The notes below the pieces were generated by a model. It did no database searches, was not told where the DNA came from, and saw nothing but the letters and a program-made list of their open reading frames with translations. This document shows, piece after piece, positions 52,989 through 63,877 of a DNA stretch of 64,000 nt (within the stretch, counting starts at the first letter, position 1; each line of letters starts with the position of its first letter). A program made the position numbers and the translations under genes. The stretch lies in assembly GCF_002179555.1 (NCBI RefSeq), contig NZ_NHOU01000001.1, positions 186,001 to 250,000 of the forward strand. Reading direction: 5' to 3'. This DNA is from Salinicola salarius (GTDB taxonomy: Bacteria; Pseudomonadota; Gammaproteobacteria; Pseudomonadales; Halomonadaceae).

Positions 52989-53690
52989 TCAGTTCACCTC
53001 CCTGAGCGTGCGTTTCTCGATACGTTTTTCGGGGGTCGGGTTGTGCACGATGCGATGCACGAAGATGCCCGGCAGGTGGACGTCATCGGGGTCGATGTCG
53101 CCGGTCTCGGCGATCTCCTCGACCTCCACCACGCAGACCTTGCCGGCCATCGCGGCCAGCGGATTGAAGTTGCGCGCGGTCTTGTTGAAGCGCAGGTTGC
53201 CTGCCTTGTCGGCGATCTGCGCCTTGATCAGGGCGACATCCACCGGCAGGCCGCGCTCCATCACGTAGTGCTCGCCGTCGAATTCGCGCACCTCCTTGCC
53301 TTCGGCGATCCTGGTGCCGTAGCCGGTCTTGGTGAAGAAGGCGGCGATGCCCGCGCCGCCGGCGCGCAGCCGTTCCGCCAGGGTGCCCTGCGGGCAGAAT
53401 TCGAGTTCCAGTTCGCCGGAAAGGTACTGGCGCTCGAACTCCTTGTTCTCGCCGACGTAGGAAGAGAGCATTTTTCTGATCTGACGCGACTCTAGCAGCA
53501 GCCCGAGGCCGAAGCCATCGACGCCGGCGTTGTTGCTGGCGACCGTCAGATCCTTCTTGCCCGTATCGCGAAGAGCGACGATCAGGGCTTCAGGGATGCC
53601 GCACAGGCCGAAGCCGCCAACGGCCAGGGTCATGCCGTCTTCGATGAGACCTTCCAGCGCTTCAGCGGCGCTGCCAAACACTTTGTCCAT
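52989..53690 (-). CDS. scoA: 3-oxoacid CoA-transferase, subunit A
   Basis: Alpha subunit of the CoA-transferase, 233 residues. [14 protein letters not shown] (about 24-37) is the CoA-binding glycine loop signature, with [15 protein letters not shown] after it and [18 protein letters not shown] in the middle. It is first of the operon scoA-scoB-thiolase for acetoacetate use. GAGGAC precedes ATG 53690. The 258-bp upstream gap contains a 12-bp triplicate repeat. Confidence 0.94.
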   Translation of the reverse strand: MDKVFGSAAEALEGLIEDGMTLAVGGFGLCGIPEALIVALRDTGKKDLTVASNNAGVDGFGLGLLLESRQIRKMLSSYVGENKEFERQYLSGELELEFCPQGTLAERLRAGGAGIAAFFTKTGYGTRIAEGKEVREFDGEHYVMERGLPVDVALIKAQIADKAGNLRFNKTARNFNPLAAMAGKVCVVEVEEIAETGDIDPDDVHLPGIFVHRIVHNPTPEKRIEKRTLREVN

Positions 53691-53886
53691 GAGTCCTCGT
53701 CCTGAAAGGGAAGTCGCGCAAAAGATCGCTTCGAAGCCATGTGCCGCCGTGTGAGCGCGTTCAGAGAGTCATGAACGTGCGGACATGCGCCGTCGCAAGC
53801 GACCCATGGAGGAAGACATTACCATCCGAGCCGAATCGACGTAGGCAGGTTAGACGATAGTAGAAAGCGCCGCCTCCCTGGCGACG

Positions 53887-53922
53887 CTGGTTGTCTCTAT
53901 GGTTGTCTCTATAGCTGTCTCT
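53887..53922. repeat. Three tandem 12-bp repeats
   Basis: GGTTGTCTCTAT at 53887-53898 and 53899-53910 are identical; the third copy at 53911-53922 differs at two bases. They lie 27 bases beyond the fructokinase stop (minus strand) and about 200 bases upstream of scoA. Confidence 0.88.
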
Positions 53923-53948
53923 ATGAAAGGTGGATAGCAGCCAGCAGC

Positions 53949-54917
53949 CTAGCGGGGCAGGTCGTCGAGATCGTCGGTGCCGGGTAATGAGACGAAGGCG
54001 CCGGCACGAGTAGCGGCGAAGGCGCCGCAGCGGCAGGCGAACGTCAGCGCCTCGGTCAGCCGGGCTTCATCGGCCAGCCAGTCGGCGAGTGTTTCGCAGG
54101 TCACGTCGTCTCGCGCCAGGGAGGCCAGCAGGCCGCCGATGAAGGCGTCGCCGGCCGCAGTGGTATCCACTGCCTGCACGCTGGGCGGGGTCGTCTGCAA
54201 CTGGCGATCGGCCAGATGCGCGCTCACCGGCCCCGGGCCATCGGTGATCACGATCAGTCGGGCGCCCTTGGACAGTCTGGCGCTAATCCACTCTTCTACG
54301 CTGCGATCGCCGCGCAGGATGTCGAGCTCTTCGGTGGAGAGCTTGATGACATGGGCGCGTTCGAGCAGCTGTTCGACCAGGGGGATATCGATCTTGCCCT
54401 GGGGCCACAGCATCGCGCGCAGGTTGGCGTCGACGCTGATCAGACAACCGCCACGCCGCGCGATGCTGGCGAGGTCCAGCGTGGTGCGCGCAATGGCGGC
54501 GTCGGTCAGGCTATTGCTGCACAGGTGGACCAGCGCGGGCTCGGTGAAGATACCCGGCGGCAGGTGCTCGCGGCGGTAGAGCAGATCCGCGGCGGGCGGA
54601 CGGTAGAAATCGAACTGGCGCTCGCCGTGGCTGTCGCGGGAGACGAAAGCCAGGGCCGTGCGGGCTTCGCGGGTCCGTACCACGTATCGGGTGTCGACGC
54701 CGTAGCGGGTCAGTTCGTCGATCAGGAAGTCGCCGAAACGATCGTCACCGATCATGCCGAGAAAGAGGCTGGGGACGCCCTGGCGGGCGCAGGCCACGGC
54801 GGCGTTGGCCGGTGCACCGCCGGCATAGGGCGTGAAGGTCTCTGGGCCGCTGTCGTCGCCCAGACGACTGGACAGCATGTCGACGAGGGCTTCACCGAAG
54901 GCGATGATGGGGGTCAT
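53949..54917 (-). CDS. PfkB-family carbohydrate kinase, probable fructokinase
   Basis: Ribokinase-fold sugar kinase of 322 residues. GGAPANAAVACARQG is the first PfkB signature and VDTTAAGDAFIGGLL (about 252-266) the second, with the catalytic Asp in AAGDAF. GEALVDM at the start and LFLGMIGDDRFG are typical of ScrK/fructokinase-type members. Fructose is the likely substrate given the neighbouring glucose-phosphate genes, but ribose, sorbose or 2-keto-3-deoxygluconate cannot be excluded. It is last in the edd run, 77 bases after the aldo/keto reductase. Confidence 0.85.
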   Translation of the reverse strand: MTPIIAFGEALVDMLSSRLGDDSGPETFTPYAGGAPANAAVACARQGVPSLFLGMIGDDRFGDFLIDELTRYGVDTRYVVRTREARTALAFVSRDSHGERQFDFYRPPAADLLYRREHLPPGIFTEPALVHLCSNSLTDAAIARTTLDLASIARRGGCLISVDANLRAMLWPQGKIDIPLVEQLLERAHVIKLSTEELDILRGDRSVEEWISARLSKGARLIVITDGPGPVSAHLADRQLQTTPPSVQAVDTTAAGDAFIGGLLASLARDDVTCETLADWLADEARLTEALTFACRCGAFAATRAGAFVSLPGTDDLDDLPR

Positions 54918-54994
54918 GGGTTAACCGACTCTCTTTTCGAACGGGAATCGAGATGCGGCGTCGTCTCGTCGAGTCTCGGCCGCATCGAACGTCA

Positions 54995-55870
54995 TCACGG
55001 TACGCGGTGACTGCGCGCTTCCTCGAGCAGCGCGAACCACGTCGGGCGATCGAGTTCGAGATTACTGCTCAGCAGCAGATTGTCGATACGCCTTTCATTC
55101 AACGTTCCGATCACTGGAATCGGCTTGCCGGGCAGGCGCCGCAGCCAGGCCAGCGCCAACCCTGCCGTGGTCGAGTTGAGCTGGTCGGCCAGCTGCGACA
55201 GCGCCGTGCCGAGAACGTCCTCGAACACCGAGCCGCCGCCCAGCGGCGACCAGGCCATCGGCGCCAGTCCGTCGGCCAGGATGGCGTCGTAGAAACCGTC
55301 GAACAGCGCATCCGGGTGGGCCAGCGAGAGCTCGAGCTGGTGGACGCCGAGCCGGTTGTGCATCGCGGCCTGCAGGCGCCGCCACTGTTCCGGCAGGAAG
55401 TTGGAAACGCCCACGGCGCCGACCTTGCCGGCCGCGATGGCGTCATCCAGTGCCCGTGCCGTGGCTTCGGCATCCATCAGCGGGTCAGGGCGGTGTAGCA
55501 GGAAGTGGTCGAGCCGGTCGACGCCGAGCCGCGCGAGCGAGCCGTCGATGACCTGGGTCAGGTAACGTTCGGAGGTGTCGTAATGCTTGACGCCAAAGGG
55601 GGACGTATCGCGATGCGGCAGGACGATATTGCCCTTGGTCACCACGCGAATCCGGGACTTGAGCGAGGGGCGGCGGGCCAGCGCCTCGCCGAATCGCTGC
55701 TCGCCCTGATGGTTGCCGTAGCTGTCGGCGTGATCGAACCAGTGCAGTCCCTGATCGACCCTGGCTTCCAGCCAGTCGGCGAACTTCTCGGCATCGTCGA
55801 ATTCGGGGCGCTCGTAGAGTCGCATCATGCCCAGAATGAAGGGCGAATCGAAAATCAGATCGTCGCTCAC
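54995..55870 (-). CDS. Aldo/keto reductase, YdhF-like
   Basis: NADPH-dependent TIM-barrel oxidoreductase of 291 residues. The catalytic tetrad is visible: Asp and Tyr in FDHADSYGNHQGE, Lys in RVVTKGNI and His in FLLHRPDP. MAWSPLGGG and PVIGTLNERRI are cofactor segments. The substrate is unknown; in this operon a sugar or sugar-derived aldehyde is plausible. The start is GTG 55870, overlapping the mutarotase stop as GTGA; an earlier ATG would lie inside the mutarotase gene. Confidence 0.85.
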   Translation of the reverse strand: MSDDLIFDSPFILGMMRLYERPEFDDAEKFADWLEARVDQGLHWFDHADSYGNHQGEQRFGEALARRPSLKSRIRVVTKGNIVLPHRDTSPFGVKHYDTSERYLTQVIDGSLARLGVDRLDHFLLHRPDPLMDAEATARALDDAIAAGKVGAVGVSNFLPEQWRRLQAAMHNRLGVHQLELSLAHPDALFDGFYDAILADGLAPMAWSPLGGGSVFEDVLGTALSQLADQLNSTTAGLALAWLRRLPGKPIPVIGTLNERRIDNLLLSSNLELDRPTWFALLEEARSHRVP

Positions 55871-56784
55871 GCCGACTGCGCCTCCCGCACGATCGTGGTG
55901 GAGAGGAGGTGCTGACCGTCCGGCACCAGCCAGACCGGATCGACCCGGGTGCAGGCCGCTTCGATGCACAGGAAACGCTGGCCGACGGCGGCCGGCGTAT
56001 CCCCGGGCAGGCCGTCGCCGGGATGCCAGACGACGGTGGAGTCGCTGCCCTGCTTGCTGATCGTGAGCCGGCGCTGACCATCGTCGAGAACGACCGGGCG
56101 GTTCGACTGGTAGATACGGTCCAGCGCACCACGGATGCCGAGTTCCCCCTGCTGATGATGCTCGGAAAAGTGCTCGAGCTTGTCCAGATAGCGGGCGCCG
56201 GCCAGCCCTTCGACACGGCAGCGGTGCGTATCGGCCACGGCGAAATAGCTATGCAGCGCGCCGGTCAGCTTGACCGGGGTGGTGCCAACGTGGCGCGTCA
56301 TCAGCTCGACGCTCAGGCGCTTTGCGTTGGCGTGAACCACGGCATTGGGGACGAGCTGGTCGTGCAGCCGCTCCTCGGGCGAGAGGTGAATCTCGACGCC
56401 GCTGCCGGTCACGCTCTCGTCGACGGCATCGATGCGCCACTGCGCCGTGCGGGCGGGGCCATGCATGGGGCCCTTGCCGTCCGGCGACTCGTCGGCGAAC
56501 CACGGCCAGCACAGCGGGATACCGCCGCGAATGGCACCGGGCATCGGCTGTGGCGTCGGCGTGACCCAGAGCCAGCCATCCTCCGTGCCGGGCGCTGGTG
56601 GGGCGCCTGCGGCTCGCCCGGCTTCGGGGGCGAAAGGTAAAAAGTGCAGCACCTGAGCGCCCTGTAGCGAAATCGCCAGCTCGCCCCAGTCGGCATTGAT
56701 CAGCAGCACGCGCCGACCTTCCCAGTCGGCTTCCCGCTGGCCGTCCGTCGCGTCGATCAGCTGCCGCAGCGTATCGGGAATCAT
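55867..56784 (-). CDS. D-hexose-6-phosphate mutarotase (YeaD type)
   Basis: Aldose-1-epimerase-fold enzyme of 305 residues interconverting alpha and beta anomers of glucose-6-phosphate. GGIPLCWPWF, MHGPARTAQW and LHSYFAVAD are YeaD signatures with the active-site His and Glu regions; ALDRIYQSNRP follows. G6PDH acts on the beta anomer, which explains the link to glucokinase. GAGGAGG precedes ATG 56784, which overlaps the glk stop as ATGA. Confidence 0.9.
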   Translation of the reverse strand: MIPDTLRQLIDATDGQREADWEGRRVLLINADWGELAISLQGAQVLHFLPFAPEAGRAAGAPPAPGTEDGWLWVTPTPQPMPGAIRGGIPLCWPWFADESPDGKGPMHGPARTAQWRIDAVDESVTGSGVEIHLSPEERLHDQLVPNAVVHANAKRLSVELMTRHVGTTPVKLTGALHSYFAVADTHRCRVEGLAGARYLDKLEHFSEHHQQGELGIRGALDRIYQSNRPVVLDDGQRRLTISKQGSDSTVVWHPGDGLPGDTPAAVGQRFLCIEAACTRVDPVWLVPDGQHLLSTTIVREAQSA

Positions 56785-57736
56785 GTCACCTCCTCGTTGT
56801 GCAGGGCTTCCGCCGCGCCCAGCAGGCCGGTCCACGGCGCCGTCACCACCCAGGTGGGAATACCCGCATTGTAGGCACTCAGTCGGCCCTTGTCGGCAAA
56901 GGCGCGACGGAAGTCGCTGCGCGGCAGCCACTCGATCAGACGCGGCGTGATACCGCCGCAGAGATAGACGCCGCCCAGCGCGCCGAGGGTCAACGCGGCG
57001 TCGCCGGCCACGCTGCCGAGGATCTTGAGAAAGCGCATCAAGGTCTCGCGGGCAACGCGATCGCCCGCCCGGGCGGCCCCGGTGATCTCCGCCGGCGTGT
57101 TGTAGTGGGCGGTGACATTGAGCAGTGCAGCGTGGGCGAGATAGAGGTCGAGCAGACCCTGGCCGCACAGCAGGCGTTCGATCGAGACTCGGCCATAACG
57201 GGCACGGAAATAGTCGAGCAGTTGGATTTCGCGCTGGTCGGTGGGGGCGAAGGTGGCGTGGCCGCCTTCGGTCGTCAGCGGAATCCAGGCGCGCCGACTG
57301 GGCACCAGTCCGGCGACGCCGAGCCCGGTTCCCGGGCCGATCACCAGGCGCGGGCGCCGAGGTTCGGCCTCGCCTTCACCGATCTTGACCAGTTCCTCGT
57401 CACCGATGTGCGGAATGCCGAGCGCCTGGGCGGTGAAGTCGTTGATGACCTTGAAGTTCGACAGGCCGAGCTCTTCGGCGACGGCCTTCTTGGAGAACGC
57501 CCAGTCGTTGTTGGTCATCTTGACCCAGTCTTCGTGCACCGGGCAGGCGAAGGCCAGGCACGCCTCGACGGGCGCCTCGGCGCCGACCTGTTGCAGGTAG
57601 GCCTGGATGGCTTCGACCAGCCCGCTATAACGCGCGCAGGGTAGCGTCTCGATCGATTGCAACTCGACACTGCCAGGCATGACCAGCGCGAAGCGCGCGT
57701 TGGTTCCACCGATGTCGCCGATCAAGGCGGGAGTCG

Positions 57737-57740
<4 letters not shown>
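56781..57740 (-). CDS. glk: Glucokinase
   Basis: Phosphorylates glucose with ATP; 319 residues of the bacterial glucokinase family. ATP-binding motifs are [14 protein letters not shown] near the N-terminus and [14 protein letters not shown] near 130. The glucose-binding Asn-Asp is in [12 protein letters not shown] and the Glu/His segment is [16 protein letters not shown] precedes ATG 57740, which overlaps the edd stop (ATGA). The order edd-glk is as in Pseudomonas. Confidence 0.95.
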
Positions 57741-59587
<1,847 letters not shown>

Positions 59588-59616
59588 GGGGTTGCCTCAT
59601 CGAGCTGTCATGGTTG

Positions 59617-59634
59617 TTTGGTAAACTTACCAAA
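59617..59634. promoter_or_regulatory. 18-bp palindromic operator candidate in the edd/gap control region
   Basis: TTTGGTAA, two bases, then TTACCAAA: every position pairs across the centre. On the minus strand it starts one base after a CATAAT (59641-59636) that could be the edd -10, so a bound protein would block edd transcription. HexR is the obvious candidate by context, although the TGGT-N6-ACCA layout also resembles GntR-type sites. Confidence 0.7.
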
Positions 59635-59704
59635 AATTATGGCATTTGTTCGCGGATGGGCCTTTTGTATTAGTCTTTCGGAGTAATATTTTTTCATTCG
59701 TCGA

Positions 59705-59730
59705 TGTTCTAGACTGGTGTTCTAGACTAT
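59705..59730. repeat. Two tandem 13-bp repeats upstream of gap
   Basis: TGTTCTAGACT at 59705-59715 is repeated at 59718-59728, period 13, in the edd/gap divergent region about 120 bases before the gap ATG. Confidence 0.8.
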
Positions 59731-59850
59731 TGGCAGTTTCGCGGTGATCGAGCGCTGTCGTTCGATCCGCGCCATTCACGAATGCGTGATCAGGCGCGAC
59801 CGTGCCACATTCCCCAAACGTTCGAGTTACGTCATCAGGAGGAGAGCACC

Positions 59851-60852
59851 ATGACATTGCGTGTCGCCATCAACGGATTCGGTCGCATCGGCCGTAACGT
59901 ACTTCGTGCCATGTACGAAAACGGTTATCGCGACCGGATCGAAGTCGTCGCCATCAACGACCTGGGCGATCCGGCGCTCAACGCGCACCTGCTGCGTCAT
60001 GACAGCGTGCATGGACGTTTCGGCTTCGACGTCACTCACGACAGCGATACCCTGAGCGTAGACGGAGATAGCATTCGCATCCTCTCGGAGCGCGATCCGT
60101 CGCAGCTGCCCTGGAAATCGCTGAACGTCGACCTGGTGATGGAGTGCACCGGGCTGTTCACCAAGCGCGAGGCCGCAGCCAAGCACATCGATGCCGGCGC
60201 GGAGCGTGTGCTGATTTCCGCACCCAGCGGCGATGCCGACGCGACGATCGTGTTCGGCGTCAACGAAGGGACACTGAAGGCGGAGCATCGGGTGGTTTCC
60301 AACGCTTCCTGCACCACCAACTGCCTGGCGCCGGTAGCCCAGGCGCTGCAGGAGAGCGTGGGTATCGAGAATGGCCTGATGACCACGGTGCATGCCTACA
60401 CCAATGACCAGAACCTGTCCGACGTCTACCACAAGGATCCGTACCGCGCGCGCAGTGCCACGCAGTCGATGATCCCGACCAAGACCGGTGCCGCCGCAGC
60501 CGTCGGGCTGGTGCTGCCCGAACTGAACGGCAAGCTCGACGGGCTCGCGGTGCGGGTGCCGGTCATCAACGTGTCGCTGGTGGACCTGGTCTTCACTGCC
60601 GGTCGCGAGACGAGCAAGGAAGAGATCAACGAGATCGTCGAGAAGGCAGCGGCCAAGTCGCCGGTACTGGCAGTGAACTCTCAGCCGCTGGTGTCGATCG
60701 ACTTCAACCACGACGCCAACTCTTCCACCTTCGATGCCAACCACACGCGCGTGAACGGGCGTCTGGTCAAGGTCATGGCCTGGTACGACAACGAGTGGGG
60801 CTTCTCCAACCGCATGCTGGATACGGCGCTGGCCATGCAGGCCGCCAGCTGA
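59851..60852 (+). CDS. gap: Glyceraldehyde-3-phosphate dehydrogenase, type I
   Basis: Oxidises and phosphorylates glyceraldehyde-3-phosphate with NAD; 333 residues. [12 protein letters not shown] is the NAD-binding loop, Asp37 in AINDLG favours NAD over NADP, and the nucleophile is Cys154 in [21 protein letters not shown] precedes the ATG at 59851. It receives the aldolase product of Eda; location beside edd is typical of HexR-controlled gap genes. A strong terminator follows. Confidence 0.96.
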   Translation: MTLRVAINGFGRIGRNVLRAMYENGYRDRIEVVAINDLGDPALNAHLLRHDSVHGRFGFDVTHDSDTLSVDGDSIRILSERDPSQLPWKSLNVDLVMECTGLFTKREAAAKHIDAGAERVLISAPSGDADATIVFGVNEGTLKAEHRVVSNASCTTNCLAPVAQALQESVGIENGLMTTVHAYTNDQNLSDVYHKDPYRARSATQSMIPTKTGAAAAVGLVLPELNGKLDGLAVRVPVINVSLVDLVFTAGRETSKEEINEIVEKAAAKSPVLAVNSQPLVSIDFNHDANSSTFDANHTRVNGRLVKVMAWYDNEWGFSNRMLDTALAMQAAS

Positions 60853-61205
60853 GATGAATATCGTTTTCGCTGGCCTGAACGCCTGACAAGGGTGGCCCGC
60901 AAGCGATAGTCGGCGACAACGAAGCAGGATCGAGGGGTGGCAGAGCGTCTGTCGCCCCTCTTTTTTGGTATTTTCTCCCTCCGGACACCCGCGCGACGTG
61001 TCCCCCTCGGCTAGAAGGGGGCAGGCGACCGAGTCGCATACCATCGAAGTAGCGCCAGTTTTGCGTTCAAGTCATCCAATCCGTTGTCGATAGAACCCTG
61101 TATGCTGGGCAATTGCGTTGGTGGGCTTGGACTTGTCAGGCTGACCCTCTAGTGTAAGTCCGAACATGCCCTATCTTTCCACCATGCATTGAGGTTGGCG
61201 GCGTC
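60853..61205. other. 353-bp interval between gap and the next gene
   Basis: Holds the gap terminator at 60932-60966. The remainder (60967-61205) shows no coding frame and presumably contains the promoter of the small gene at 61206; I see no convincing -35/-10 pair. Confidence 0.5.
60932..60966 (+). terminator. Rho-independent terminator of gap
   Basis: A 13-bp stem with two wobble pairs (60932-60944 with 60948-60960) around GCG, directly followed by six T residues (60961-60966). Confidence 0.93.
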
Positions 61206-61523
61206 ATGCAGGACAACATCATCAACGCGCATCGCCTGATTGGCGAGACCATTCGCGACCCTGAAGAGAAGCGGCTCGGGAAGATCGTGGGTGTCGACCA
61301 ATCGCGTTCCGTGCCAGTAATTTTCGTGATCTGGCAGGAGCAGGCGGGCATGCATCGTTTCGAGCTGACTCGCGACGAGCTGCGCCAGCTGGCGGATGCC
61401 TGCTGCCATGCTCGATCGAAGAGTCGCGATCATCGAGCCAGGGGTGACGATGAGGCGCGAAGCTCATCTGATGATGCGTCCTCTTCGCCCGCGGTCGCTC
61501 AGCGTCGTGTCGGCTTTCGCTGA
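61206..61523 (+). CDS. Small PRC-barrel-like hypothetical protein
   Basis: 105 residues. RLIGETIRDPEEKRLGKIVGVDQSR followed by a hydrophobic strand pair (VPVIFVIWQEQ) and FELTRDELRQLA recalls a PRC-barrel domain, a small beta fold often found in RNA-processing or envelope proteins; this is a pattern-based guess. After about residue 70 the tail is low-complexity, rich in Ser, Asp and Arg. ATG 61206 follows GAGGTTGG. The next gene starts 64 bases after its stop in the same direction. Confidence 0.6.
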   Translation: MQDNIINAHRLIGETIRDPEEKRLGKIVGVDQSRSVPVIFVIWQEQAGMHRFELTRDELRQLADACCHARSKSRDHRARGDDEARSSSDDASSSPAVAQRRVGFR

Positions 61524-61587
61524 CACGATCTCGTTTTACCACCCAGCCGCTTGGAAACAGCACTGCGGCTAGACGAGGCCGGAGTGC

Positions 61588-62913
61588 ATGGATTCACGGG
61601 ATGCCTTCGTGCATGACGATGAAGTTTCGGGCGCGGACGCCCGACAGTGGCTGCAATGCTTGCCGGGCACGGTCTATGTCACCGACTCGGCCTGGTGGCT
61701 GGGTGAGCTGCGCTTCGTCGCCGATTCCATCGACGCGCTGGGCCATCGTCCCGCCACGGACTACCTTTCCCAGCCCGATCTGTGGCTGGCGCAGATTCCC
61801 GAATCCGAGCGCAGGCCGTTACTCGAACGATTGCAGCAGGCCCTGACCGAGAGCGAGCTCACGGCGCGGCTGTCCTACGTCATCGAAAGGCGAGATGGCT
61901 CCGAGTGTCAAGTCGAGGACAGTATCAGCATCCAGCGTGACGCGGACGGCGAGGTCGTGGCACTTGTCGGCTTCCTGCAGCCGCGCCCGCCTGCCGTTCC
62001 CGCGAATCCTGCCGCCCCCGCGGATGAAGCCGGCTTGTCCCAGCAATCCCTGCTCGATCACAGCGGCGATGTGATCTTGGCGCTCGATGAGGATATGGAG
62101 TGCCATTACGCGGCGGGTAACACCCAAGGCGCGCTCGGTGTCAGCGCAGCGTCGCTGCTGTCGACGTCTCTCTTCGGCCTGATGGCGCCCGAGGATGGCT
62201 CCCGGGTTCGGCGCCTGCTGATCGAAGGAGCCGCCGAGGCGAGTTCTCCCATGGTGGAGCTGCGTCTGAGACACCGGGATGGGGTGTACCGCTGGTTCGA
62301 GATCCACTTTTCGCCTTATCCGCTGCCGTTGGGGCAGACGCTGGAGCCCCCGGTCATGCCGGGCTGGGTTGCCATCGCGAGGGATATCACCCAACGCCGC
62401 CACCAGTCGCTGCAGTGGAATGCGTACACCGCCACCGACGAATTGACCTCGGCGCTCAATCGAGAGCCTTTCATGGGCCTGATGCGGCATGCGTTCGCAA
62501 GTGGAGACACCGGCGCTAGGTTTACGCTGATCGTGTTCGATGTCGACCATTTCAGCGATATCAACCGCGATTGGGGGCGCGAGGGCGGCGATCTCGTGCT
62601 CAGTTGCATCGGCGAAATGTGCCGGGCGACGTTGAGAGAGCGGTTCAGCTTCGGCCGATTGGGCGACGATTCCTTCGCGTTGCTGATGAGCGGCAAATCG
62701 CTGCAGGAAACGGCCACCATCGCCGATAAACTGCGCGGGCGTCTAGCTTCGACCCGGGTGGAGTTTCATGGTCATTGGCTGTCGTTCTCGGTTAGTCTTG
62801 GGGTCGCCGAACGGCGCAGTGACGAGACCGCGGAAGCCATGCTGGCGCGTGCCGAGGCGGGAATGCAGAATGCCAAGCAGCGCGGGCGGGATCGCGTTCA
62901 GCAGGCGCCATGA
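61588..62913 (+). CDS. PAS-GGDEF protein with degenerate GGDEF motif
   Basis: Soluble sensor-type protein of 441 residues with no membrane segment. Two PAS-like domains occupy about 15-130 and 150-270 (YRWFEIHFSPYPL and IARDITQRR end the second). The C-terminal domain from about 285 is GGDEF-like: FDVDHFSDINRDWGREGGD is the substrate-side motif, but the active-site loop reads GRLGDDSFALL, so GGDEF becomes GDDSF. The second Gly and the catalytic Glu are lost, making diguanylate cyclase activity unlikely; it may bind ligand or act as a partner. The start ATG 61588 has GGAG just upstream. Confidence 0.85.
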   Translation: MDSRDAFVHDDEVSGADARQWLQCLPGTVYVTDSAWWLGELRFVADSIDALGHRPATDYLSQPDLWLAQIPESERRPLLERLQQALTESELTARLSYVIERRDGSECQVEDSISIQRDADGEVVALVGFLQPRPPAVPANPAAPADEAGLSQQSLLDHSGDVILALDEDMECHYAAGNTQGALGVSAASLLSTSLFGLMAPEDGSRVRRLLIEGAAEASSPMVELRLRHRDGVYRWFEIHFSPYPLPLGQTLEPPVMPGWVAIARDITQRRHQSLQWNAYTATDELTSALNREPFMGLMRHAFASGDTGARFTLIVFDVDHFSDINRDWGREGGDLVLSCIGEMCRATLRERFSFGRLGDDSFALLMSGKSLQETATIADKLRGRLASTRVEFHGHWLSFSVSLGVAERRSDETAEAMLARAEAGMQNAKQRGRDRVQQAP

Positions 62914-62977
62914 GCCGCTGTGCGAGTCGACGTCGAGCCAGCCGAACCTGCGCCAAGCCAGTCAAAGAAGGAGAACG

Positions 62978-63784
62978 ATGATGGGACGATTACTGCTGGC
63001 CTTGCTGCTCAGCCTGATGTGTCTGCCGGCGTGGGCCGACGAGGTCGAAGGTCCACGCGTCCAGGGCGAGACTTTCGAATATGCCACGGGCGGCCAGACC
63101 TACCAGGGCTATCTTGCCTACAACGCCAGCGATGACGAGCCTCGTCCCGGCGTACTGCTGGTCCATGAATGGTGGGGGCTCAACGACTACATCAAGCACA
63201 AGGCCGATCAGCTGGCGGCACTGGGCTTCGTGGCACTGGCGGTAGACATGTATGGCGGCGGCAAGGTGGCCCAGCACCCGGAGGATGCCAAGGCGTTTTC
63301 CAGTCAGGTCATGCAGGACTGGCCCGCCGCCAGAGCACGATTGGAAGCGGCGATGGCAGCGCTGCGTGAACATCCTGCGGTGCGCGAGGATCGCATGGCG
63401 GCGATCGGCTACTGCTTCGGTGGTGGCGTGGTGATGAACATGGCATTGGCGGGCATGCCGTTGGAAGCGGCGATCAGCTTCCATGGCAGTCCGACTCAGG
63501 TCGTCACCAACCCGCAGCCGTTCGACGGCCTGGTGCGCATCTACAACGGCCAGGACGATTCGCTGGTCGACCCCGAGGCGCTCGACAGCATGGCGACGGC
63601 ATTGACGGAAGATGGCGCGGACGTTCGCGTGGTGCAGTATCCCGGTGCCAAGCACGCTTTCACCAATCCGGATGCCGACAGGCTGGCCGCGGAGAACGAA
63701 CTTCCGCTCGGCTACGACGCGGCGGCGGATGCTGCCTCCTGGCAGGCTGCGTTGCTGACGCTGGACAAGGCGCTGAATCAGTAG
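62978..63784 (+). CDS. Secreted dienelactone hydrolase family protein
   Basis: Alpha/beta hydrolase of 268 residues with a signal peptide ending CLPAWA (about residue 21), so probably periplasmic. The triad is Cys in IGYCFGGGV, Asp in GQDDSLVDPE and His in GAKHAFTNP; LLVHEWWGLNDYIKHKADQLA is the family N-terminal signature. The natural substrate is unknown; the fold covers carboxymethylenebutenolidase and other esterases. AAGGAG is followed by two ATGs, 62978 and 62981, the second having the better spacing. Six bases after its stop an 11-copy heptamer array begins. Confidence 0.88.
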   Translation: MMGRLLLALLLSLMCLPAWADEVEGPRVQGETFEYATGGQTYQGYLAYNASDDEPRPGVLLVHEWWGLNDYIKHKADQLAALGFVALAVDMYGGGKVAQHPEDAKAFSSQVMQDWPAARARLEAAMAALREHPAVREDRMAAIGYCFGGGVVMNMALAGMPLEAAISFHGSPTQVVTNPQPFDGLVRIYNGQDDSLVDPEALDSMATALTEDGADVRVVQYPGAKHAFTNPDADRLAAENELPLGYDAAADAASWQAALLTLDKALNQ

Positions 63785-63790
63785 ACTGAA

Positions 63791-63867
63791 TACGAGCTAC
63801 GAGCTACGAGCTACGAGCTACGAGCTACGAGCTACGAGCTACGAGCTACGAGCTACGAGCTACGAGC
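63791..63867. repeat. Heptamer array, eleven perfect copies of TACGAGC
   Basis: Seventy-seven bases made of eleven identical heptamers (TACGAGC; equivalently ACGAGCT). It begins six bases after the hydrolase stop codon and ends 10 bases before a terminator. The unit differs by one base from the heptamer at 2094-2135 when both are read on the sense strand of the preceding gene; the base after the last unit restores that variant (ACGAGCC). Confidence 0.97.
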
Positions 63868-63877
63868 CAGACAGCAG

